The notes below the pieces were generated by a model, which did no database searches, was not told the DNA's origin, and saw only the letters and a program-made list of their open reading frames with translations. A stretch of 64,000 nt of DNA from Limnocylindrus sp040397235 (GTDB taxonomy: Bacteria; Chloroflexota; Limnocylindria; Limnocylindrales; Limnocylindraceae): NCBI GenBank assembly GCA_040397235.1, contig JBBAWH010000003.1, forward strand, positions 1 to 64,000, in the 5' to 3' direction. The position numbers were made by a program, and so were the translations under genes. Of this stretch, positions 57,922-64,000 are shown piece by piece; position 1 is the stretch's first letter, and each line of letters starts with the position of its first letter.

Positions 57922-58833
57922 TCGCAGGCGACGGCGGAACGGGGAGGTCGTTTGGCGCCCTGCCCAGATGCCCAAGAGGATGAGTGCGCCGCCGAACGCC
58001 TGAATTGGCGCAGGGGCCTCACTGAGCACAGCGGCAGAGACGACGACGGCGAGGAATGGCACCAGTAGCTGGAAGCTGGCGACGCGGGAGACACCAACGA
58101 TCGGCACTGCGGTGAAGTACAAGACGTTGGCGAGGCTGCTCGATCCGAGCGTGGAGAAGACCAGGCCGAAGATGGCGGCTGGAGGTGGCGCGGCAAGCCC
58201 GTCGAATTGCCCAGCGGCAATCGCGGAGATGAAGAGCGCACCGCCACCGAAGATCATGCTCCAGGCGGTCCAGGCAATTGCCCCAACGCGCGGAATAACG
58301 CGTGCGCCTGCAATCAGATACGCCGCCCAGCAGACCGCGGCGGCGAGTGTCATCAACACACCGGTAGTCTCGCCACCGAATGCACCTGCCCCTTCACCAA
58401 GGGCAACGGCCACAACGCCGGCGAAGGCAATGATGCCGCCCACGGCAACCGCAGGCTTCAGTGGATCGATGCGCAGCAGTGAGGCGAGGATCGCCGTGAG
58501 AAACGGCGTCACCGCGATGAGGAGCGCGCTGGTACCCGCATCAATGGTGCCGAACGCACCGGCCCAGAGGAGTTGATACAGGCCCTGCCCGATCACACCA
58601 AAGAGTGCAGCGGCAAGCAGGTCGCGACGTGCCATGCGGAAGTTTGCACCGCGCATGACTGCCCAACCGAGCACCAAGATGCCAGCCGCAGTGATGCGAA
58701 TGGCAGAGAACGGGAGCACAGGCCAAACCAGTACCGCCGATTTAACAACGGTGAAGTTAACGGCCCAGGTCGCCATGGCAACGAGCACGCCGAGCTCGGC
58801 GACGGCGCGAACGCTCAGTGGGGCGCGGCTCAC
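57919..58833 (-). CDS. EamA/DMT-family transporter
   Basis: This 304-residue protein has ten membrane helices in two EamA repeats (VAMATWAVNFTVVKSAVL early, FQLLVPFLAVVVSAAVLSE late). The first helix has the AxxxWxxxF pattern common to the family. It likely exports an amino acid, nucleobase or other metabolite. The ATG overlaps the stop of the upstream ABC permease by 4 nt (ATGA), so it is the last gene of an exporter operon. A basic C-terminal end (FRRRLR) is typical of the positive-inside rule. Confidence 0.87.
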   Translation of the reverse strand: MSRAPLSVRAVAELGVLVAMATWAVNFTVVKSAVLVWPVLPFSAIRITAAGILVLGWAVMRGANFRMARRDLLAAALFGVIGQGLYQLLWAGAFGTIDAGTSALLIAVTPFLTAILASLLRIDPLKPAVAVGGIIAFAGVVAVALGEGAGAFGGETTGVLMTLAAAVCWAAYLIAGARVIPRVGAIAWTAWSMIFGGGALFISAIAAGQFDGLAAPPPAAIFGLVFSTLGSSSLANVLYFTAVPIVGVSRVASFQLLVPFLAVVVSAAVLSEAPAPIQAFGGALILLGIWAGRQTTSPFRRRLR

Positions 58834-59723
58834 GAAGCGGTATTCCGGTCGAGATACCCCTTCTCACGGGCACGATCGATCCCTGCCACAAAGAGGCGTG
58901 GTGAGATAAGCCAGATCACCGCAGTACCCACGGCAAGGATGAGCAGGAGCTCGTTGGTGGGCATGGTGCCGAGGATACCTGGTGATGTCGTGCCGAGGAG
59001 CGCGCGGCGCAACCCCTCAATCCACCAGGTGATTGGCAGCGCCGCTGCAATGTTCTGCACGGGCCCTGGGAGCACCTCGAGCGGGAAGATCGCACCGCAG
59101 AGCAAGAAGACGGTTGATGAGACAGCCTGCGGATAGGACCACGCATCATTGCGCAGCTGCACGCAAACGCCACCGAGCACGATGCCGAGCCCAACAACAG
59201 AGAGGAGCCCGAGTGGCAGGACCACTGCAACGAGCAGCAGGTCTGGCCCGCCCGCGCGCATCGGTACACCGAGCAGCATCCCTGCGCCGATCACGATGAG
59301 GGCACTAAACCCGGCGATGCTCGCCTTCACCAGCGAGCGACCAATCGAAACAGGAAGAAGTGACGACGGCGTTGCGAAGATGTAGCGAATGGTGCGGTAG
59401 CGCTCGCGGTCGTCGAGTAGCGCATGTGTTGGGCCCTCAAGTGCTGCGCTAACGATCTGGAAGACGGCCTGACCGATCACCACAAATCCAATCGTCGCAA
59501 CGTTCAGCGATCCACCAATGCTCAGGACGGCGAGAAAGAGTCCGAGAAATGCGAGCGGCCGAACGATGAGGAACGCAACGAGGTAGATCGGCTCCGCCCA
59601 GTTCCCCTCAATCGCCCACGCAAGTCGCGCTGAGGCAACAAGGGAGCGAGCGGCATCTGCAGCGCCGCCGCGCAGTGGGCCGAACGGTCGCACCTCTGGT
59701 GGCGACCCTGCGCTAATCGGCAC
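58830..59723 (-). CDS. ABC-2 type transporter permease, second subunit
   Basis: This 297-residue protein has six membrane segments of the ABC-2 type (PIYLVAFLIVRPLAFLGLFLAVL, TIGFVVIGQAVFQIVSAAL, LLLVAVVLPLGLLSVVGLGIVLGG). It partners the permease gene upstream in a heterodimeric exporter driven by the ATPase at 60596. I use the GTG at 59723, which overlaps the upstream gene by 11 nt; the frame extends to 59753. The substrate is unknown; such exporters move drugs, peptides or lipids. Confidence 0.83.
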   Translation of the reverse strand: MPISAGSPPEVRPFGPLRGGAADAARSLVASARLAWAIEGNWAEPIYLVAFLIVRPLAFLGLFLAVLSIGGSLNVATIGFVVIGQAVFQIVSAALEGPTHALLDDRERYRTIRYIFATPSSLLPVSIGRSLVKASIAGFSALIVIGAGMLLGVPMRAGGPDLLLVAVVLPLGLLSVVGLGIVLGGVCVQLRNDAWSYPQAVSSTVFLLCGAIFPLEVLPGPVQNIAAALPITWWIEGLRRALLGTTSPGILGTMPTNELLLILAVGTAVIWLISPRLFVAGIDRAREKGYLDRNTAS

Positions 59724-60603
59724 GCGCCAACAACTTTCCACCGGCACGACCAACGCGCTCGATGTGGGCGAGCAGCACTCGCCCGATCACACCAAAGACG
59801 ATCGTCATCACCAGCAGAATCAGGAGCTCAACGCCGACAGGCAAGATTCCTGTCGCAGCGAGTTGGGGCACCGCGACCTGGCGTAGGGCGTCAATCGCAG
59901 GGGCGAGCGGCAAGATGCCGAGTGCGACCACCCCTGCAGTGCCCATCGAACGCACCGGCGCGTAGACGCCACCCAGCAGTTGCATCGGCTCGTTCAGGAG
60001 GCTGCCGAGGTGATCTGCCTCACGCCCTGAGATCAAAAAGATCGAGGAGAGACAGACGCCGAGCGAATACATCGCCGCCACCCCCGCGAGAATCACCAGC
60101 GCAAGCAGGAGCGGATCGGCAACCTGGTACTTCGCTCCGAAGAGGAGCACGCCCGCCGCCGTGATGATCACCGCTCGAATCACCACACCAAGGGCACCGC
60201 CGATCGCCATGCCGAGCGCAATGGCGCCGAGGCCGACGGGGGCGGTGATATAGAGAAGGAGGTTCCCGGAGTCGCGCTCCCAGTGGAACTGCGCCCCCAT
60301 CATCCAGACCACGGAGATCCAGAAGGAGAGGAGTGCTGTCGCCAAGATCGTGGAGCCGATCCAGGCCTCATCGACACCGCGCGAGCGGAGCAGGAAGACA
60401 ATGGAACACATGCCGAGAATCGGGAAGACAAGATCAAAGAAGAGCCACGATGGCTCGCGTGCTGCACCGATAACCCGCGGATAGGCGCGTGCCAGCACTG
60501 AGGCGAAGGCGTGGCGCGTTCGGCGACCCAAGCTCCAGGTGGCCTCTTGGTGAATGCGCGAGATGAGTGCGGTGGCCTCGGCGCCGACGACGCTGTTACC
60601 CAT
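59713..60603 (-). CDS. ABC-2 type transporter permease, first subunit
   Basis: This 296-residue protein has six hydrophobic segments (WLFFDLVFPILGMCSIVFLL, STILATALLSFWISVVWMMG, IALGMAIGGALGVVIRAVIITAAG, LLALVILAGVAAMYSLGVCLSSIF). It is part of a three-gene exporter with the ATPase upstream, whose end it overlaps by 8 nt. The EPMQLLGGVYAPVRSMG stretch is the conserved ABC-2 core. The start is an ATG at 60603 inside the ATPase stop region. Confidence 0.85.
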   Translation of the reverse strand: MGNSVVGAEATALISRIHQEATWSLGRRTRHAFASVLARAYPRVIGAAREPSWLFFDLVFPILGMCSIVFLLRSRGVDEAWIGSTILATALLSFWISVVWMMGAQFHWERDSGNLLLYITAPVGLGAIALGMAIGGALGVVIRAVIITAAGVLLFGAKYQVADPLLLALVILAGVAAMYSLGVCLSSIFLISGREADHLGSLLNEPMQLLGGVYAPVRSMGTAGVVALGILPLAPAIDALRQVAVPQLAATGILPVGVELLILLVMTIVFGVIGRVLLAHIERVGRAGGKLLARAD

Positions 60604-61630
60604 TACTCACCTCGTCTGATTCGCTAATGCCGCGACCGACAAGCTGCACAAAGACCTCTTCAAGTGTCGGCTCGCTCTTCGAGATCTCTCGTAGGTGCGC
60701 ACCACCTGCAGCGAGTGCACTGATCACACCGCCGAGCGCAGCATCTTCCTTCAGGCCGATCGCGAGTCGCAGCATGGGCGAACCGACGCCAGAGGCGTCG
60801 GTGCCATCGGCGTCTCGCGCCGCGACCGAGATCACGCCGGGGAGTGCGCGCAGCGAATCCAATGACATTGATGCAGGCAGCGCATCAATGCCAACGATGA
60901 AGAGTGCATCCTTCTGCACCATGCGCTTCAACTCCGTTGGCGTCCCCTGCGCCAAGATGCGCCCATGGTCGACAATGGCGATGCGATCGCACATCTCATC
61001 CGCTTCCGCCATGTAGTGCGTTGTGAGGAGTACGGTTCGGCCAGGCTGCTCCGCTTGGAAGGCGCGCACGCGATCGCGCACATCGCGCGCGGCCGAAACG
61101 TCGAGACCGATCGTCGGCTCATCAAGAAAGAGAATCCATGGGTCGTTAAGGAACGATCGCGCAAAGTTCAACTTTTGGCGCTGCCCAGTTGAGAGGGCGC
61201 TGATCTTGCGATCACGAATGTCATCAATGCCGAACGAGGCGAGCTGCGCATCGACCTTCGCCATCCCCTCGCGGTACGGCAGGCCGTAGAACTGGGCGAA
61301 CATCGCCAGCTGCTCACGAACCGTCAGCAGCCCGTACCCAGAGAAGTCACCGCCGGCGACCAGGTTCATGATCCGGCGCACGCGTGCCGTCTCGGTGACG
61401 ACATCAAGGCCGAAGATGGATGCGGATCCAGTGCTCGGAAGGAGAAGGGTGCTCAGGATTTTGATCAGCGTGCTCTTCCCCGCGCCGTTTGGGCCAAGCA
61501 CCCCGAAGAGCTCACCAGGCTCAATGCGCAGGTCGATGCCGTCCAGTGCGGTGACCGGGCCGCCCTTCGCCTGAAAGACGCGGCCGATTCCCGTTGCGTT
61601 AACGGCGGCAGGCGAGGTTGATCCCGACAT
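60596..61630 (-). CDS. ABC-2 type transporter ATP-binding protein (DrrA/daunorubicin-like)
   Basis: This 344-residue ATPase powers the exporter with the two downstream permeases. Walker A (GVLGPNGAGKSTLIKILS), a Q-loop, the signature LSTGQRQKLNFARSFL, Walker B (WILFLDEPTIGLDVSAARDV) and switch histidine (LLTTHYMAEADEM) are intact. A C-terminal extension of about 110 residues (DALFIVGIDALPASMSL, then LEEVFVQLVGRGI) matches the DrrA-type accessory domain. The ATG at 61630 has a strong Shine-Dalgarno (AAGGAGG). The operon runs ATPase, permease, permease, EamA transporter. Confidence 0.92.
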   Translation of the reverse strand: MSGSTSPAAVNATGIGRVFQAKGGPVTALDGIDLRIEPGELFGVLGPNGAGKSTLIKILSTLLLPSTGSASIFGLDVVTETARVRRIMNLVAGGDFSGYGLLTVREQLAMFAQFYGLPYREGMAKVDAQLASFGIDDIRDRKISALSTGQRQKLNFARSFLNDPWILFLDEPTIGLDVSAARDVRDRVRAFQAEQPGRTVLLTTHYMAEADEMCDRIAIVDHGRILAQGTPTELKRMVQKDALFIVGIDALPASMSLDSLRALPGVISVAARDADGTDASGVGSPMLRLAIGLKEDAALGGVISALAAGGAHLREISKSEPTLEEVFVQLVGRGISESDEVSNG

Positions 61631-61685
61631 ATCTCCTCCTTCAGAAGGGTGGCGCCATGGCGGTACGGCGCACGAGCAGTGAGTC

Positions 61686-61691
61686 TACAAT
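61686..61691 (+). promoter_or_regulatory. -10 element (TACAAT) of tkt
   Basis: TACAAT lies 74 nt before the ATG at 61766, giving a leader of about 70 nt that ends in a GGAG ribosome site. No clear -35 is seen at 17 nt. Confidence 0.4.
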
Positions 61692-61765
61692 CTCCCTGCA
61701 GCACCGAGGCGCATGTGGCAACTCCGCGCCGACGGTTCACCTGCCTGTTATGGATGGAGAAACCC

Positions 61766-63814
61766 ATGGATCCGCGCCTCGACCAGTCGGCCGTCACCAC
61801 GATTCGCACCCTCGCGATCGATACGGTGCAGGCGGCCAACAGTGGACACCCAGGCGCGCCGATGGGCTGCGCACCAATGGCACACACCATCTGGTCACGA
61901 CACCTTCGCCATGCACCAGCAACGCCGAGCTGGTTCAATCGCGACCGCTTCCTCCTCTCCAACGGACATGCGAGCGCACTCCTCTACTCGCTCATCCATC
62001 TCGCCGGCTACGGGCTGACCCTTGACGACCTCAAGGCGTTCCGCCAGTGGGGCTCGCTCACGCCAGGGCACCCAGAGTTCGGCCTGACCGCCGGCGTTGA
62101 GGCCACCACTGGCCCACTCGGCCAGGGATTCGCCAACGGCGTTGGTATGGCGATCGCAGAGCGCCGCCTCGCCGAGGAGTTCAACCGCCCAGGGCACACG
62201 GTCATTGACCACCGTGTCTTCGCCATCGTCTCCGACGGCGACCTGCAGGAGGGGATCGCCTCTGAGGCCGCGTCGCTCGCAGGGCACCTGAAGCTCAGCA
62301 AGTTGATCTATCTCTGGGATGACAACCTGATCCAGCTCGACGGGCCAACATCCACCGCCTGGTCAGAGGATGTGCTGAAGCGCTTTGATGCCTACGGCTG
62401 GCACACCGCCCGCGTCGAAGATGGCAACGACATCGAGGCGATCGATCGCGCCATTGATTGGGCGATCGCCGACGAGCGACCGAGCCTGATCGCGGTGCGC
62501 ACCGTCATCGGCTTCGGTTCACCAAATAAGGCGGGGAGTCAGAAGTCGCACGGCGCGCCACTCGGCCCTGATGAGGTGAAGCTCACCAAGGCCGCCTACG
62601 GCGTTGACCCCGACGCAACGTTTGTCGTACCAGCCGATGTCGCCGCCCTCTATAAGGAGCGCAGCGATCACGGCGCCACGCTCGTCGCGGCACATGCGAA
62701 GCAGCTGCTCGCTTACGCCACCACCTTCCCTACTGAGGCCGCTGAACTGCAGCGCCGCATGGCGGGAACTCTTCCCGCTGGTTGGGAGAGCGCGCTACCG
62801 AAGTACGAACTCGGCGGCGATGCCCCAACGCGCAACGTCAGCCAGTCGAGTATTACGGCGCTCGGCGCTGTGCTTCCAGAGTTGATTGGGGGCAGCGCCG
62901 ACCTCTCGGAGTCGAACCTCACCGACATTCATGGTGGTGGCAAGTTCACCGCCACCGATTCGGGCCGCAACATTAGCTATGGCGTGCGCGAGCATGCGAT
63001 GGCAGCAATTGCGAACGGCATCTCGTATCACGGTGGCTTGATTCCATTCGTGGCAACGTTCCTGACGTTTAGCGATTATCTGCGTGGTGCACTGCGCCTC
63101 GCAGCACTCGCAAATATCGGCAGCATCTTCGTCTTCACGCACGACTCCATCGGGCTCGGCGAAGATGGCCCAACGCATCAGCCGGTCGAGCACTACGCCG
63201 CACTCCGCGCGATTCCGAACGTGCGCTTCTTCCGACCTGGTGATCCGAATGAGGCCGCAGCGGCGTGGGGGGTTGCCATTGAGCGACGACACGCGCCAAC
63301 GGTGCTCGCCTTCACACGACAGAAGCTGCCCGTACTCGCCGGCTCCATTACTGGAGCTGCTGCAGGCGTACGACGTGGCGCGTATGTGCTTCGCGAGGCA
63401 ACAGGTGCCGTCAAGATGATCTTGATTTCGACGGGCTCGGAGTTGCACCTCGCCGTTGCGGCGGCGGAGCAGCTGGAGGCTGCCGGCACACCGACGCGCG
63501 TCGTCTCGATGCCATGCCCCGAACTCTTCGGCGAGCAGGACGCGGCGTACCGCGAGTCGGTGCTTCCCGCTGCATTCCGTGCGCGCGTCGCCATTGAGGC
63601 GGGTGTGAGCCTGGGCTGGGATCGTTGGTCGGGGACCGACGGCGCCATCATTGCGATGGACCGCTTCGGCGCATCGGCCCCAGCGCCAACCCTCTTCAAG
63701 GAGTTCGGCTTTACCCCTGAGCGCATCGTCGAGATCGCCAAGGGCGTGCTCGCGGGCAGCGTGCACGGCGTCGTTCCGACGCCACACCTGCACGACGGGC
63801 ATCAGGTTCGCTGA
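61766..63814 (+). CDS. tkt: Transketolase
   Basis: This 682-residue thiamine-diphosphate enzyme moves two-carbon units between sugar phosphates in the pentose-phosphate or Calvin cycle. The N-terminal domain has AANSGHPGAPMGCAPM and the ThDP/metal motif SDGDLQEGIASEAASLAG. The middle domain has FVFTHDSIGLGEDGPTHQP with the conserved histidines. The C-terminal domain has VSMPCPELFGEQ. Length is standard. I use the ATG at 61766, with GGAG 6 nt upstream; an in-frame ATG at 61754 is close. It runs into rpiB after 1 nt. Confidence 0.97.
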   Translation: MDPRLDQSAVTTIRTLAIDTVQAANSGHPGAPMGCAPMAHTIWSRHLRHAPATPSWFNRDRFLLSNGHASALLYSLIHLAGYGLTLDDLKAFRQWGSLTPGHPEFGLTAGVEATTGPLGQGFANGVGMAIAERRLAEEFNRPGHTVIDHRVFAIVSDGDLQEGIASEAASLAGHLKLSKLIYLWDDNLIQLDGPTSTAWSEDVLKRFDAYGWHTARVEDGNDIEAIDRAIDWAIADERPSLIAVRTVIGFGSPNKAGSQKSHGAPLGPDEVKLTKAAYGVDPDATFVVPADVAALYKERSDHGATLVAAHAKQLLAYATTFPTEAAELQRRMAGTLPAGWESALPKYELGGDAPTRNVSQSSITALGAVLPELIGGSADLSESNLTDIHGGGKFTATDSGRNISYGVREHAMAAIANGISYHGGLIPFVATFLTFSDYLRGALRLAALANIGSIFVFTHDSIGLGEDGPTHQPVEHYAALRAIPNVRFFRPGDPNEAAAAWGVAIERRHAPTVLAFTRQKLPVLAGSITGAAAGVRRGAYVLREATGAVKMILISTGSELHLAVAAAEQLEAAGTPTRVVSMPCPELFGEQDAAYRESVLPAAFRARVAIEAGVSLGWDRWSGTDGAIIAMDRFGASAPAPTLFKEFGFTPERIVEIAKGVLAGSVHGVVPTPHLHDGHQVR

Positions 63815-63815
63815 G

Positions 63816-64000
63816 GTGGCACGCCGCCTTGCCGTTGCCGCCGACCATGCGGGTGCTGCGCTAAAGGCGGCGCTCGTTGCCCGGATTGCTGAGATCGCCC
63901 CTGACTGGAGCGTCGCCGACCTTGGTGGCGATGGGAGTGACCCAACCGACGATTACCCCGACTCCTCACGTGCCGTGGCCGAGCGCATGATCGCCGGCCA
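63816..64000 (+). CDS. rpiB: Ribose-5-phosphate isomerase B (RpiB/LacAB), N-terminal part, cut by window edge
   Basis: Sixty-one codons are visible from a GTG start 1 nt after the tkt stop. The opening (RRLAVAADHAGAALKAALV) matches the RpiB/LacAB start with the conserved DHAG, and the catalytic-region DDYPDSSRAVAE follows near residue 47. RpiB interconverts ribulose 5-phosphate and ribose 5-phosphate, feeding transketolase next door. The C-terminal part lies outside the window, so integrity cannot be judged. Confidence 0.88.
   Translation, partial: MARRLAVAADHAGAALKAALVARIAEIAPDWSVADLGGDGSDPTDDYPDSSRAVAERMIAG

Noticed and set aside
56324..58003. 559-codon open frame antisense to pyrG
   Set aside because: It is a high-GC shadow: the pyrG frame has all catalytic motifs, while the antisense product has no recognisable motif or sensible composition.
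61631..61765. Riboswitch in the tkt leader
   Set aside because: The leader of about 70 nt shows only a short GGCGC/GCGCC stem and none of the conserved thiamine-riboswitch motifs.

Overview
The window is a gene-dense, high-GC chromosomal segment of a free-living bacterium. Two hand-counted 60-base lines gave 68% GC in a housekeeping gene and 50% in one accessory patch. Genes are packed with ATGA/GTGA overlaps and short gaps, and no stretch above 300 bases lacks a gene. There is no transposase, phage gene, CRISPR array or rRNA. The gene content points to a Chloroflexota-like bacterium, perhaps one of the compact freshwater lineages: a GuaB3-type IMPDH paralogue beside guaA, an R3H/SpoIIIAA-like ATPase, a UPF0182 giant membrane protein, an LCP protein, SpoIID-like domains without other sporulation genes, PdxS/PdxT, and mreBC without mreD. 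This assignment is inference, not proof.

Layout. 1-3391 (minus): polar amino-acid ABC importer with a coupled FAD amine/amino-acid oxidase. 3524-5370: phosphotriesterase-family hydrolase convergent with an EamA exporter. 5467-9904 (minus): a secreted protein with a polyacidic tail, then an operon of response regulator, sensor kinase, YbaK deacylase and aldose epimerase. 10003-11294: tRNA-Arg, a DoxX-Rieske fusion and tRNA-Pro(CGG). 11350-16613: polysaccharide deacetylase, glutamine synthetase, and a very large SpoIID/VCBS/LysM wall protein. 16671-21931: PucR regulator coupled to a ResB-like protein, an Lrp regulator, an anchored repeat protein and beta-carbonic anhydrase. 22108-24154: a lower-GC trio of unknown secreted proteins directly behind tRNA-Pro(TGG). 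24203-30991: LCP ligase, esterase, and an rdgB/rph/mazG/parvulin operon. 31066-36469: Wzm/Wzt-type export pair, mreBC, radC, CPBP protease. 36480-46831: UPF0182, then R3H ATPase, tmk, guaB3, guaA and an unknown gene, then pdxST. 46917-49768 (plus): HNH protein, CCA-adding enzyme, galE. 49771-57853 (minus): rsfS, nadD, obgE, M23 peptidase, then rho, transaldolase, pyrG. 57919-61630 (minus): three-gene ABC exporter with an EamA gene. 61766-64000 (plus): transketolase and the start of rpiB.

How the genes work together. The main themes are nucleotide supply and cleanup (guaA, guaB3, tmk, pyrG, rdgB, mazG), pentose-phosphate carbon flow (tkt, rpiB, transaldolase), nitrogen assimilation (glnA, amino-acid importer), ribosome and tRNA maintenance (obgE, rsfS, rph, CCA enzyme, ybaK), and envelope building (mreBC, LCP, M23, LysM, polysaccharide export).

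The clearest genome-wide pattern is regulatory. At least a dozen genes have a TANNNT -10-like hexamer exactly 6 nt before the start codon and no usable Shine-Dalgarno, which indicates leaderless mRNAs. I used this pattern to fix several starts. The best candidates for something undescribed are the secreted trio behind tRNA-Pro(TGG) and the acidic-tail protein next to a kinase whose sensor region carries its own acidic repeats.
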